A stretch of 64,000 bases of DNA from Vespula vulgaris (Eukaryota; Arthropoda; Insecta; Hymenoptera; Vespidae): assembly GCF_905475345.1 (NCBI RefSeq), contig NC_066592.1:1404001-1468000 (forward strand), read 5' to 3'. The translations under genes were made by a program, and so were the position numbers. Shown piece by piece: positions 23,044 through 36,203 of the stretch (the first letter of the stretch is position 1; the number at the start of each line of letters is the position of its first letter). The notes below the pieces were generated by a model. The model saw only the letters and a program-made list of their open reading frames with translations, did not search any database and had not been told where the DNA came from.

Positions 23044-24227
23044 TAGAAATCGCGAGCAGACTTTTCACGATCAAGTCCTTCTCTCTTTTTTCTCTCTTTC
23101 ATTCGAAGATCGCAATCTATGTTCCTTCGATATCGTAAGATCGATAAAACTCTACTGAAGCAATTAGAATGACGCCTCATGAGAAAAAATTATTGATTAT
23201 CGATCTTTAATCGATCAACGGAAATATTAATTTGAATTGAAGTATAGTGGCTGTGGGTAAGCAAAAACTTGTTTGTTCTCCTTTTTCTACATCGTCGAAT
23301 TTATTACATATAAATTTGCATATCTTCGGAGAACAATTTATAGATGATAATGCATATAAACACGATTTACATGTAAACGCGATCAAATGAAACTTTCCTT
23401 TGTTTATTTATTTTTCAATTGTACAGATTAGAAGAAAAAAAAAAAAAGAAAAAAGAAATGAAACAGATACGCGTTTATTCTTATGACGGACAGAAATAGA
23501 ATTAATATTTCTTCAGTCAAACCCAAGTCAAAGTTGAAAATGTTTTCGTTCAACCTTTCACGTGAACGTGACGACAGAAAGGAGAGTCGATTTGACCGAC
23601 ACTTTCCTCGGACCTCTTGAGATATACGGTGTTGGAAGTTGGTAGTTGGGGGGTTAGAAGTTAGGAGAGAGGATTGTGGAGGAAAGAGAGACGGAGGGAT
23701 TAGGGGAGTGATGAATTAAGTGGAAAAATTGTTCTCTCTTAAACTTTCTCAAAAATATAACGAGAGGACTCGTGGAGACGCGAGAGCGTACAAGTGTCTC
23801 GACGAAGTGTATTGATAAGTGGAGGACCATCGTCCATCGAAAGTTATTTTTTTAAATAACGAACGACCATAATAATCATCGATTGGGACGATGATACAAA
23901 GGATATAATTTGAAAAAAGAATGGAAACGAAGAAAAAAAAATTTTTAATAGAAAAGACAAGGGAGAAAAAGAAAGGGAAAGAAAAAAAGAAAGGAAACAA
24001 TTTCGCGAACACCCTTTTATATTACCAAACCCAGACGTATAAAACCACTTCGATTCTCGAGTGGGTACGTTTTCTGGACGATCGAACGGTAGAGTAACAC
24101 CTGTAGTAAAAGTTCCACGAAATTGCGATAAAGTGGTTGTAATTATGAGCAGAAGTCCCTTTACGATTCAGAGGGAATAGGGAATCCCGTGAACAATTTT
24201 GTTCCTCGTTAAGAGTGACCATTCGAA

Positions 24228-24248
24228 AGAGAGAGAAAGAGAGAGAAA

Positions 24249-24286
<38 letters not shown>
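24228..24286 (+). repeat. (GA)n microsatellite
   Basis: GA with AAGA interruptions at its start. Confidence 0.95.
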
Positions 24287-24288
<2 letters not shown>

Positions 24289-24499
24289 AAGCATCACACT
24301 GGATCGTTAGGTCCAATTGATTTTGCTCGAAATAAAATCAATGTTTGCTTCGTTGCGAGGGGTCAAGAGATAGACAAGGATAGACAAAACAAGAGAAAGA
24401 GAGAGAGAGAGAAATAGATAGATAGATAGATAGGTAGGTAGATAGAGATAGAAGAGCATCGAGGAAAAGGGGTGACGTTGAAACTGTCGTTTCGACCGA

Positions 24500-24860
24500 G
24501 GGGGTTGAAGAGAGTTGAGATAGCGAGAGATGGACGGATTATTCGCTTCCCTATCGGTAGACATCGCTCGATTGAAATCTACAACGGTGGTCACGCGCGA
24601 GGCACGCTCGTCTGCTTCGTTCGGGAAGGGGTTGGACTACCTCCTGCTTATTCGAGGGTGGAACGGGTACGCGTCCGAAGACAGAACCAATGTGGCCCGA
24701 TTGCGGATCCTCCTCCTTCGTTAAGCCACCCGTTGCTTTCGGTTTGGCACGATTAATCGAAACGACGATGGCTTCGATGGAAATTTTTCGATCCGACCTA
24801 ACACGAGTGCCCTTCGATCAAGGGTGACGTACGATAATTGTTTGCCGAATCTCTCGAAAA
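24500..24860. other. GC- and CpG-richer island in the 15.4-kb intron
   Basis: SSR-free, with many CG dinucleotides and open plus-strand frames (for example LKRVEIARDGRIIRFPIGRH). No good donor/acceptor pair was found. Confidence 0.3.
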
Positions 24861-25287
24861 AATGTTCCACTCTCCTCGGCCTTTCTTTTTTTTCTCGCCA
24901 ATAATTAACACCTACGTTGATTTATTTTTAAATTAAAAAGAAAGAGAGAAAGAAAACAATCGCGGGTAGAGAGCGAAGGGATTAGAAAGTTTTTATCGTT
25001 TTATGAAATTTGAAGAAAAGAAAGTTGTATAATTGGTAAAATATAATCTGAAGTATTTGGAAAAAAATATTCAATTACGTTTGATATCGAAAAAAGAAAA
25101 GATAGAATTAGATCGATTAATCTCGAAAAAAGGGTTTGTTAAAGTCTAAAACGATCTCTTACTAACACGATAGATACGATATTCTAATCTTAAAGTCTGT
25201 CTGTTCCCTTCTTCGATCTCACACCCCTATCCACTTACCATACACGCACTTTCTCGAGACAAACGATCTTTCCCAGTCGAGACGATC

Positions 25288-25292
<5 letters not shown>

Positions 25293-25326
<34 letters not shown>

Positions 25327-25327
25327 A
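25293..25327 (+). repeat. (CT)n microsatellite
   Basis: CT tract with one TTTC step. Confidence 0.95.
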
Positions 25328-25489
25328 ACTTACACAGACAAATTCGTAGCCTAGGGCAGCAACATCTGATACGAGGAGATTAGGCTTAAGCGTTCGCGAA
25401 ATTATCTCGCAACGATATGCAAATCGTGACATAAATGTTAATTGTAATTGCCCATGAAATGAATTCCCGAGGGGAATCGTTCCCTTCCT

Positions 25490-25573
25490 CTCTCTCTCTC
25501 TTTCTCTCTTTCTCTATCTATCTATCTATTTATCTATCTATCTATCTCTATCTCTATCTTTCTCTATCTCTCT
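25490..25573 (+). repeat. CT and CTAT compound repeat
   Basis: CT passes to CTAT/TTAT tetranucleotides and back to CT. Confidence 0.9.
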
Positions 25574-26658
25574 TTTCGATATTAGATCAAGCACGAAATA
25601 GAACTTATCCCGTTTCGTCGCAACGTTTTGGCACTATGTCGAAAACTATACTTATGTTTTCAAAAAAAACTGCTTGCTTAGAATTTTTCCGAATTGTAAA
25701 ACGATGTGTCATTGCATATCTAAAGGTTTAATTATACAAAAAAAAAAGATAAAGAAAAAAGTGAAAGAGACAGAAAATTGCAGTTTTAATGACGTCGAAA
25801 AAAAAGAAATAGGAATTAAAAGTAATCGAATTTTAATTACGAAATAAAAAAAATAATTACGATTATATTTAACAGATACGTTTTTTACAATCTTTTTTCG
25901 ATCTCCGAAGAGTAAATAAACGAAATGAGATAAACAGCGGAAAGTTATCTGAGCAAATTGATACCTCTTAGTATCGTCCGGCAATGGGGAGAAAACAAAT
26001 AACCGTAGCTGAACTTTGAGAAATTCGTTCGGTCGTTAATAATCGTGTCTGTGGTAATAGTCGGAGTATGAGAAAAAAAGACGAGGAATAAGACGGAAAG
26101 AAAAAGAAGAAGAAGAAAAATAATAATAAAAAAAGAAGAAGAAGAAGAAGGAAAAGAATCATTGCTACGTTTCATCAACGCGAGAGAAAAATATTTGGGT
26201 TGACGTACGAAAATAAAACTGCAATAGAAGTTTTAACGAATATATCGATTATATAAATAACTATAGATTTTAGATCCATTAATTACGAGTTTTTCGTAAT
26301 GAAAAATTTACGAGGCCATTATTTTATCGGCCATTAAATTTTCTCCCCTTTCTACTATTCTCAAGCAAAGCTACCCTCTCTCCCTCCCTCTCTTTTTAGC
26401 GCTCACCTATTCATTGAAATAATCTAACAGAAGATTATTTGACTGAATCGTTTTGATTCGTTGCGTCGGTTCTAAAGCAAGTATCGATCCTCGACAAAAC
26501 GGTCGACCATCGTCGTAGTTGCGTTCATTGTTCTCTCGTAATTTCATTCGAATTCGTTCGAAAGGTACCACCCGGTCGTCGCTATGGGTGGATGTCAAAA
26601 CGTTCACATCGATCCAAGGGAACGTAATTTCATGGTACGCGGAACGAAATGATAAGGT

Positions 26659-26694
26659 TAATTCGTTCGTTCGTTCGTTCGTTCGTTCGTTCGT
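26659..26694 (+). repeat. (TTCG)n array
   Basis: About nine TTCG units, a second CpG-rich tetranucleotide array of the same unit as 16.35 kb. Confidence 0.95.
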
Positions 26695-27959
26695 TTGGAC
26701 TTTCTCTGTGAATATAAAATAATAAAAGAAAGTAAAATTCTGGGATTTGATTAATCGATAAAAATAAATAAATGAATAAACGAAAAGAACAAAAAAAATA
26801 TATATACATACATACATATAATAAAAAGAAAATGATTCGTTCATTTACGATTAAAAATAAAAAAAAAGAAATATTCTCAATGTTTCGTTGAGAAAAAAAG
26901 AAAATAAAAATCCATCCTTTTGTAAAAAAATTTACTTGTTACTACAAACCATCGAGGATTCCAATTTCTTATATCGAAAGTTCGTTCATCTATCTTATTC
27001 TACCCAAACCCTTTTTTCATCCTTGCTCATCATCAAGAGAAAGCGTTTCGAGTACTATTACCAAGAGAAATTCATGGAATTCGATATGAAAGGAGAGACG
27101 CTTAGTTCTCTGTCTCATCTTCGTCGTCGTTGTGTTATAAGCGTTCCACTAATCTAACTTGTGAAATTGTGCACGAGAATGAAGATCTCTCGAAGGAGAG
27201 AAAGTCTGAAAGAGAAAGACAAAGAGAAAGACAAAGAGAAAGAGAAAGAGAAAGAGATAGAGATAGATAGAGAAATGGTAGGTAAAGATCCGAAAGGTAC
27301 TTGGTGCCATTGGTTGCAAGGAAGAACCATGCCGTTGACAGTTTGTAAATGATCCAGTTTGTTGGGTGAGAAAGTGAGAAATAGGGAAGAAGAGCTTGCT
27401 GAAGGAGTGAGATATATATATATATATATATGCGTGTGTATGCGTGTGTGTATGTGTATATAGAAAGAAAGAGAGAGAGAGAGAGAGAAAGAGAGAAGAG
27501 GAAGAGGGTGAATCTCGTTTCGAGAAAGGGAAATGAGTAGAAGAGGAGCCTCTAGAAAAGGGGTGGAACGGTCCCGTTAACTATTCATCTTCGTGGCGAT
27601 CCAACAAACTTTCCGACCCGCTTACCCGCAGCAACGGAATACTAAAATTGTCGCAAGAAGAGCCTTCAAGCGTTAGGAACATAACAGATAAGAAAGATAA
27701 CCGAAGTTTCTTCGATCGAGGATTATCCTCTACCATTTTCGCGGCATAAAATTTTCATGTTTTAAGTTTACAAAGAAGATATTATACCTTTGGCAGGTAT
27801 GTATAAAAGAAATAATAAATATTGATGTACGAATTGGTTGTCCAGCATAAAAAATATTTCTCATGGTATTTTATTAACCGTATATAATTATTAACAGAAC
27901 GAAGTGTGAAATTTTGCGGGCATGCTACTTTTTTCCTTCTTTTTTTTTTTTTTTGTTAA

Positions 27960-28165
27960 ATTACCTTCTTCCAGCTCGTCGATCCGAACATCGTAGATCC
28001 TGCGAACGAGCATTTAATGTGAAACAGAACGCCTCTTCTACAAGCTGGACAACGGACAAACGAACGGACGGCTTGTCATTTGCATACAATGAACCCATGG
28101 TCGCGTTAACTGCTCGGGGACGCGGAACGAGCTACAAGTCACCTGGTACCAGTAATTGAAATGAG
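27960..28165. other. Non-repetitive island
   Basis: About 200 bp with an ATTTGCAT word at 28078-28085 and an ATGAACCCATGG segment, bounded by a T-run and a GA tract. Function unknown. Confidence 0.2.
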
Positions 28166-28212
28166 GGAAGTTCTCTGGAAGGGTAGTTCGAAGAGATGAT
28201 CATCGTGGGACT

Positions 28213-28232
28213 ACAGAGAGAAAGAGAGAGAT

Positions 28233-28292
<60 letters not shown>
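28213..28292 (+). repeat. Long (GA)n microsatellite
   Basis: About 40 GA units, interrupted at the 5' side by GATA and AAAG. Confidence 0.95.
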
Positions 28293-28295
<3 letters not shown>

Positions 28296-28912
28296 ACGAT
28301 TCTCTACTATCGCCGCGGAGACAATGGAAATTTTACTGCAACCAGCAGAAAAGGAACATTTTTTCAGCTTACCGATTACAGAAAAAAGTCATTGTTTTGG
28401 TGAACTTATCCATGACATTGACACATCGACTCTCGAAGTGTATATCAGTTAGATACCGGTTACCTCGTCGTCTCGAAAAAGGGAAGAGAAAAAAGGAAAA
28501 AAGGAGGAAAGATATATGACCATGAAAAGATTTCTTGCCGCAAAGTATTTCAGAATAATCTGAATGGGAAGATTGAAGCGATGGAAAAGATTGGACCGTT
28601 CGTTAATCGCTCGATTTTTAATTACTTCCTACAGGGAAGCCAGGAACGAGGCAAGAAAAACCTATGTCGATGGTGAGTCGGTGGGAGAGTCTTGTTGGAA
28701 ACGGTTAATAAGTCCTGGAAAGGGATCAGAGAAAGACAGAGAAAGACAGAGAAAGAGAGAGTGAAAGAGAGAAAGAGAAAGAGAAAGAGAAAGGGAGAGA
28801 ACAGGAAAGAGGTGCAGTGCTGAAAAACCCCCTTGAAACTTTACAGACTACGAGAGCGAAACGAGAGAGGACGAGTCGTTGCTTCGATGTTGCTGTTACT
28901 GATGTTGTTAGT

Positions 28913-28990
28913 GTAGTAGTAGTAGTAGTAGTCGTAACAGTAGTAGCAGTAGTAGTAGTAGTCGTAGTAGTAGTAGTAGTAGTAGTAATG
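28913..28990 (+). repeat. (GTA)n trinucleotide array
   Basis: GTA/GTC triplets, interrupted by TAACA and GCA. Confidence 0.9.
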
Positions 28991-29719
28991 ATAACGATGG
29001 TAGCTAACAGTGATGGTGCTGACGTCGGACAGAAAAGGGAGAGTTTAATTAAATATCACACGACATATTATGGGATGAGATCGGAACCGTGTAGATTGCC
29101 CTTACTGGCAAGTAAACGTCAGGGACAGAACTCAATGTTGAAAAGTTCAAACGAATCGAACCCTAGAGAAGGTTAGTTTCTAGGTATTATCATTGAAGGA
29201 GGTAACCACCCTAGACCCTGAACGACATTGGTCTCCGGATATAGAGAATGTCGAGACATTTCGGCTTAACCGTTCCACGTGTCCCTCCTCCCTTCCTCCC
29301 TCCCTCTCTTTTTTTACAAATATCGAACCACTGAAAATTCCATCGGAGTGACCCTCCACTTCCTCTTTTTTCCCTTTTTCTTTCCTTTTTCCCTTCTTCC
29401 CTTCTATCTATTTCTTCCTACGCACCTAGTATTTTCCACGTATACGATGTAACAGCTAACGTAAACTTTAATTCGATTAGATTGTTAGTTTAACAAAATT
29501 TCTCTCAGGCGTAAGAGAAAGAGAAGAAAAAAAAAAGGAAAAAGAAGAATTAATATTCCACGTAATCAATCTCATATAAAATTACAAATCGTTCGAAATG
29601 AATGTGCAATAGTCAAGAAACGGTATATAGCTCTATGTAAATCCCTTTCGTATCGTTGGACACGAGTAATACGTGAGTATAGTCACCCGGAAGGAAATCC
29701 AAAGTAAGAGAGGGTAACG

Positions 29720-30075
29720 TGTTCACGTTTCAAAGGGTTCTTCTCCTCCAACCTTAGGTTTGTACGACTTGGGCCAAGCTAACTATCGTCAACCATCCAG
29801 GATCAGACGAGAGGGTAAAGGCAACGTTTACTCGCTACGTTTGCACAACCTTCTTTCACCGCGGCTTGCGAACTCTTACCTCTATCATCTCTTACACCAC
29901 ATTCACCACGATACTTCGCGAATTAAAAGCCCATGAATATGGTAAGGATGCAAATTCAAGGATCGCTGTTTATTCGGGATCAGTGTTACTTGGCAATCTG
30001 CATATTTCGGGGACATCGGTTGGGGACACCGAAATGAGAACTGTACTACTCTGCTCTGGTCCAGCTATGCATATC
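29720..30075. other. Non-repetitive island
   Basis: About 350 bp of complex sequence. The minus strand has a strong donor (GATAGAG|GTAAGAG at 29877), but the short frame before it is out of phase with the gene's exons. Probably conserved noncoding or an unrelated small exon. Confidence 0.3.
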
Positions 30076-30081
30076 ACTATA

Positions 30082-30123
<42 letters not shown>

Positions 30124-30125
30124 CT
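30082..30125 (+). repeat. (CT)n-(CTAT)n
   Basis: CT tract followed by five CTAT units. Confidence 0.9.
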
Positions 30126-31166
30126 TTACGTCGTTGTTGAGTAGGGTTAGAAAGCTAGAAGCAGAGAGGACTAGATGATACCGACCATGCGAGATAACTA
30201 TGGAGGTTAATTACCGAGACGAGAGATTCTCCTACAAAATACACCTACGCCTAACTTCGAGGTTTGTTCAACGAGCCGTTTCCTAATAAATAATCCCAAT
30301 TTCCTCAAGGATCGTTTCTTAATATCCATATTTCTATAATCAAATATCGAGGATTAAAAAAATGATTAAACGAACGAACGAGTTCAGATGTAAATGTTAA
30401 AAACTGATTACTAATCATTTCGAAATTGAAAGGTAAAAGTCGTGTCGCATTGTAAGCAGTTCGAATAATTTTTGAAAGAAGAAAAAAAAAGAAAAGAAAA
30501 TTTCCCAAAGGTAATCAAATTGTCTAGTAGGTATCTAAACATTCGAGCAAACATTTCCCAAACATTTCCCATGACAAAACGCTTCAAAAATTATTAATAA
30601 ATAAATTAAGCAAGTAATCAGATATAAGAAAACTAAACAAACGACTTATTGTCGAATTTTAATTATGTAAAAAAAAAGAAATAAAAAATAAATAGAGAAT
30701 AATGAACTAATATCAGTTTTCATAAATTTCTTTTCCTCTTTTTTCTTCGCTGAACAACATTTATCGATTCTTCGTATAAGATAATTTGGGAAATGCTGAT
30801 CTACACAAACAAGGGAGTATCACCAAAGGTAACCTTTAGAAAAAGTAATGATTCATTCGATTAGATAAGGGTAAGAAGTAAGTACATGCTTCAACCATGG
30901 ATAACTATCTTCGATCTATCGTTGAGCTCTATATTATAGATAAGCCCTGGTTCGAATTATCGAATATCGGATGCTATAGTTGGTATAGTTATATCTATGA
31001 AGTTATATCTATTAGGTTGTACGTAATATACATACACACCCTTTATCAACGAAACTAACTTTGTATAACTACTTTAAATAAATAATTTAATAAATATTTC
31101 AATATATATATTTATTTATTTATTTGTTTATATATTTATTTATATTATTTCACTTGACCAACTTAC

Positions 31167-31302
31167 CTGTATATGGTCGACAATAATTCCGATTTACTCT
31201 GCTGTAAATCGTTGGCAATGAAGTCTCAGCTCCTGGCTCGATGTAAGCCTTACTTTTGCTATCTCTAGGATCGCTGTATTGTTCCACGACTTCAATCTCT
31301 GC
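31167..31302 (-). CDS. Internal coding exon, phase-compatible with the downstream large exon
   Basis: The 136-nt exon has acceptor TTCTTTTCGTTTCAG|GCA and donor ATATACAG|GTAAGTTGG. It reads AEIEVVEQYSDPRDSKSKAY, then IEPGAETSLPTIYSRVNRNY and CRPYT, entering in phase 0 and ending with one base (G) of a split codon. The 15807 exon begins with exactly the two bases (AT) that complete it as Asp, giving CRPYT-D-PSASGSSC. Non-repetitive composition, good splice sites and matching phase support the link. The family is unknown. The 15.4-kb intron between them is long but ordinary for a neural or developmental insect gene. Confidence 0.78.
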
Positions 31303-31373
31303 CTGAAACGAAAAGAATTTTCTTTTTTTTTTTCTTTTTTCTAATAACACACTTCGATATTTCATATCGATGG

Positions 31374-31376
<3 letters not shown>

Positions 31377-31442
<66 letters not shown>
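31377..31442. repeat. (ATA)n/(ATT)n palindromic array
   Basis: An ATA-type array switches at about 31420 to ATT-type, so the two halves are complementary and can fold into a hairpin of about 22 bp. It lies about 75-140 nt upstream of the acceptor of the 31302 exon on the transcript strand. Confidence 0.9.
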
Positions 31443-31444
<2 letters not shown>

Positions 31445-32579
31445 ATTAAAAAATTCATATTTATATTTATATTAAAGATGCATGGAATATTTGGCAAAGG
31501 GTTTACTTAATTATTGGCACAAACCACTTCGACGATACTAATTTGGCAATGGTTCCACGTCTCTCTAATACACGCATACGCCCACCCTCACACATACACA
31601 CTCTCACACACACACATACTTTAAAGTTTGTACTTAACAGTGACGTCTAGGAGCGTCGTCTCTTTACGGGTTACCACGAGAAAGGGTTATTGCCGGAGTT
31701 TCCTAGGTCTAAACGTACGAAGCACGTTAACAGCAAACCGTTTCCTCCTTTTGAACGTGGCCAATTGCGGTAATGCCTTGGCATTGGAGGAGTTAAAGGG
31801 TATAAACATTTTCTTCTGCATTTATACCCCTAAACGATCGTTTACTACCAAAAAAAAAAAAAGAAAAAAATAACACGTTTAACTATTGTAATATCTAATA
31901 AAAAAATTTCTTTCTGCATGAAAATAATTTTTCTTTTTATTTTTTTATTAAAACATATATATATATAACATATAATTATATGTATTTATATATTTATATA
32001 TATATATATGTATATAATTAATATAAATTTTTAATTTTTATATACGATTACATAATAAATAAAAAAACTATGAAATAACTCGAGGCTGTCAAACGAAAAA
32101 AAAAAGAAGAAGAAGCGACTTCGACTAGACCACCCTCGTATCTGTATTTTTTTTTTTATCTCTACAACCCTTCTTCATTCCTACGTACGTTTATGCTCGT
32201 AAGAAAACTTTTTATCTTTCCCTATTTTTCTTCGATATTAATAACAATACCAATAATGAGAAGTAACAACGATATCCTCAAGCAAAAAGTATGAATGAAA
32301 TAGGTACTATTCATACTATTTATCTACGAATCGAAGAAGAGTGAGGATGATACAAGACAGACGATACAAACTCTAATATAAGAAATAGATAAAGATAGAT
32401 AGATAGATAGATAGATACATAAGACAGATAGAAAGTTAAGATTTCTTAAGAAAGAAAATGTCTGATCAATGACAAGAAGAAGTCCGTCCAGTTTCCTTAA
32501 AAATGAAGTAGGAAGAGTGTATCAGGAGTCAAAGAAAAACACAGAAAGTAGAGACTGACTGAGTGCTGGCGAAAAAAGA

Positions 32580-32603
32580 AGAGAGAGAGAGAGCGAGCGA
32601 GCG

Positions 32604-32648
<45 letters not shown>
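32580..32648 (+). repeat. (GA)n with a GAGC core
   Basis: GA tract with four GAGC units inside. Confidence 0.95.
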
Positions 32649-32655
<7 letters not shown>

Positions 32656-33051
32656 GACAGGAAGAAAAGAGAGAAAGAAAGATGGGAAGCACTCCATCCC
32701 CACCCTCACCTCTCTCTCTTTCTCTTTCTCTCTCTCTCTCTCACTCTCCTCGACAAAAAAAACGTTGTGGAAAAGAGAGACGGAAACAAGGTGGAAGGTT
32801 TGAGAGATGGATGAGAAGACGGCGAAGAAGACAAGTAGCCTTAAATTGAAAGAACCCGAAATTGGAATTCTCCTGCCAAAGTTGAACGTCGCTGCCCTCG
32901 GGGGGTTGTTCCGAAGGCGAAAAGGTCTGCCTCGATTCACCACCATCCTTCTCCTCTTACCATCACCCACCCCTCGTCTATATCCCCGTTAAAGAAAGTG
33001 TACGAACGAAGTATACGAGTGAGAAAGAAATAACGAGAGAGAGTGAGAGTA

Positions 33052-33052
<1 letters not shown>

Positions 33053-33096
<44 letters not shown>
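33053..33096 (+). repeat. (GA)n microsatellite
   Basis: About 21 GA units. Confidence 0.95.
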
Positions 33097-33099
<3 letters not shown>

Positions 33100-33409
33100 C
33101 TGGTAACATAAATTCGTGGATGTTTATACGGAAATTACGAAGGTAGCTTTCGACGATAGGGGAAGTACGTACGTGAGAGTTCCGATCGACTGTTGAAAAT
33201 TTAACGTTGACGAACCGAATACGATGATTTATCCCACCCTACTTGTGTAAACATTATCAACGAGGTGTATTCCTCATCTGAGCTATATGACGTCTCGTAT
33301 TCTCCATGAAATTCGAATCGATCTTTCGAATTTGTGGCTTCGTTCCTCGCAATCAAGGACCTTCAATGAAATTCAAATGGATTTCTCTTATCGTTCTGTA
33401 TGTACGTAT

Positions 33410-33460
33410 GTCTCTCTCTCTCTTTCTCTCTCTCTCTTTCTCTCTCTCTCTCTTTCTCTT
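33410..33460 (+). repeat. Interrupted (CT)n
   Basis: CT with TTTC interruptions every 8-14 bp. Confidence 0.9.
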
Positions 33461-34081
33461 TATTTTATTAAGAGATATATTGAATTTCTATTTAATATAA
33501 ATTTTGTGATCGATTACGTAAATAAATTTATATCTTCAATTATTATCCTAATTACGAATAATGAATTTATTAACGCAATTAGCCATTAATGAGAGACAAA
33601 CATAACAACCCCGATCCTCGATGATATTCTTTTTCTGCCATATTGCACAAACCTCTCGTTACTTTCCACGGAATGGTGAACGGTATTGAATGGAGTTACC
33701 CTCGACCATCGACGGAGTGAAATTCCGTAAAAGGTGGTTGTTTCCCTCTCTTTCTCTCTCTCTTTCTCTCTGTCTCTCTTGTCGCACGCTCCACTGGTAA
33801 TCCTATCGATTTATAGAGGACTTTAAGCCGATTATTCGACCACTGTATTATAATCGGGAACGATCATTAGCCAACATAATCATACAACTTCGAGCTATTT
33901 ACGATCGACGAGCGCATGCATTTTACCTCACCTTGTTATTGCATACCGACGAAGTCCTCTTTATCCTCTTGTATTACGTCAAATGGCCAATCCCTACGCG
34001 ACATTCTAATATTCCTTTTGTTCTGTAAATCCGATTGAATTTGTAAAAATAATGGAAGAAAAAAAAGAAAGAAAAAGAAAA

Positions 34082-34265
34082 AATAACATTTCGTATTATT
34101 AATCTCGAAATAATTTAATCGTTTCCTTTTCCCGACAATCCTTAATTATTGCCTATATCTGTCTTTGTAAGATTGAAAAAGAAGAAATAAAATAAAGAAA
34201 AATAAAAAGAAGAAAAAAGATAAATAACGTTTCATATTATTAATCTCAAAATAATTTAATCGTTT
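34082..34265 (+). repeat. 43-bp direct repeat, 141 bp apart
   Basis: 34082-34124 and 34223-34265 match at 40 of 43 positions (differences are all G/A). The spacer is A-rich and loosely similar to the sequence before copy 1, so this may be a two-copy tandem duplication. Confidence 0.8.
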
Positions 34266-34721
34266 TGTATTATTAATTATTAATTGTGACACACCGGCTT
34301 ATAAAATTAAAAAAAAAGAAAAGAAAAGAAAAAAAATAAGAAAAAGAGGTTCATAAATTTTGAATTCAATAAAACGGATCCGACCCCTCCGACAATTGTT
34401 TCGTGGCAACTCCTGGTCCTAGCCCACTTCTTACTATCCTGCCTCCACCCACCCCCACTCTCCCCTACCTTAACTCAGAAAGATCAAAATGAAAAGAAAT
34501 AAGAGAATGTAAGAAGAAGAGAATTGTTCCGCAACGCGACTTTCTAAGTTCGTACCTTCGAAGAATAAGGGCCGAGATGGTAGGCCCTTTTGTTTAAAGT
34601 GATAAATGCGAAGCGACGGCCGTGCTCGACCTCACGCATAAAATAAAGCGCTAAAGTATTAAGTAGGGCTTACGAGCGAGAGTCATAACGATTCACCCCT
34701 CTTGAGTCAAGTGCCACCATC

Positions 34722-34725
<4 letters not shown>

Positions 34726-34776
<51 letters not shown>
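34726..34776 (+). repeat. (CT)n microsatellite
   Basis: About 25 CT units, then a CACT-rich stretch. Confidence 0.95.
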
Positions 34777-34778
<2 letters not shown>

Positions 34779-35088
34779 ACTCTCACTCACTCACTCGATC
34801 TCACGATACGAAAAGCACTTTCAACAGGGGAGAGAGAGAGAGAGAGTTGTTCGGTGACAACGAGGAGAAGAAAACTTTTGTTCGACGCTTACCAGGTGTC
34901 CTTCGACTCACCCATACGCAACATTTTTCTTTTCCATGCTCTCTCAACCCTCTGCCTCCCATTTCTTTCTTTCTTTCTTTCTTTCTTTTTTCTTTTCTTT
35001 TTTTTCTTGACGAATTTCCCAGACAAGAGTCATCTAGCCACCCTACGTTAGATTCTCTTAATTCTTTCTTTTTCATTCTTTTTTTTTA

Positions 35089-35119
<31 letters not shown>

Positions 35120-36166
35120 TACTACCCTCCCATCCTCGATCGTTCCATTCGACAATCATTTTATTTCTCAAAAAAAAAAAGTGTATAATATCAACCAACG
35201 TCGTCGGCTTTTTCTAAATCAATAAAACGACGACGAGTTCTCTCTTATTTAGAATAATTCCTATGACCTCTCCCCCTCCATTCCTACCCCTCCCTTCGTC
35301 GTCGCGTCCCAGCCCAACTCCGAGAGTCGCAACGAAAACTCGTTCTCCAACACGTACAGGGCCAAGCTCGTAATCAATGTACGGTAGTTATACGTAGTTA
35401 ACAAGTCGTCGAAATATCTAGTAGAATGTTAAAAGTGGACTCGTAACGTATTTCAAAAGTTTTACTCGCGTATAACTGGGGAGGTGAGGGGTGTGGGTGC
35501 ACACACACGTACAGACAAATATAAACAGAGAAAGAGTTAGTAGACGTTAAAAGTACTATTCATATATATACCAGCCATTATCGAATTGTCGTCATTGTCG
35601 TCGTCGTCGAATAATCTCGAAAATTCGTTCGAACGAGAACTTTTCCTTCTCCTCTCTCGCGAATATCACCAAACGAGAAAGGACTTCTCGACTATATAAT
35701 ACTTTTGGGAAAAGCCATGCGTGACGACATAACAGAAATAACGTTGACGATAGTAGAGGTGACGATAGCGATGGTGCGCTCGAAGAGAAAGAGGGGTGAG
35801 AAGGAGGAGAGAGGTTAGGTGGGGTGGCAGAGAATGGGGGTGAGGAGAGGGGTCGTTGGAGACGTGTTTCAGGGGCAGAAGCATTTAGGCGCAGCGCTCG
35901 AGGCAACCCCACAGTCGCCAGAAACTGAGTGCCGGAGCAATTATAAGCAACGCCGGAAGTCACCGTTCTCCAGCCCCACCCTATCTCCCACACCTCTCAT
36001 CCCCCTTCCACATTTTCTCTCTCTTTCTCTGTCTCTATCTATCTGTCTTCCTCTCTCTCTCTCTTTCTAGCTCTCTCTGTCTCTCTTTTCGTTCGTTCGT
36101 TCCTTTCCACCCACGCAGCAAGCACTAGGAACGGCCTTGTTCCTCTCAACCATCCTCGACGATCAC

Positions 36167-36203
<37 letters not shown>

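Larger units (their letters stand above)
15808..31166 (-). other. Large intron (15.4 kb)
   Basis: This is the inferred intron between the 31302-31167 and 15807-14645 exons. It contains many SSRs (listed separately), a 53-bp diverged direct repeat near 22.2 and 22.9 kb, and non-repetitive islands near 19.0, 24.5, 28.0 and 29.7-30.1 kb. I see no long complex open frame apart from short unassigned ones such as 21087-21317. Confidence 0.65.

Noticed and set aside
22977..23180. PolyAsp frame resembling an acidic calsequestrin-like tail
   Set aside because: The Asp run is a (CGT)n array in noncoding context, with no exon boundary in phase.
28816..29176. Val-rich plus-strand frame as a transmembrane protein
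   Set aside because: The Val run is the (GTA)n array; there is no consistent coding flank.
32497..32970. A 157-residue minus-strand frame
   Set aside because: Most of its length is a CT microsatellite translated as SLSLSL; the remaining part has no recognisable feature.
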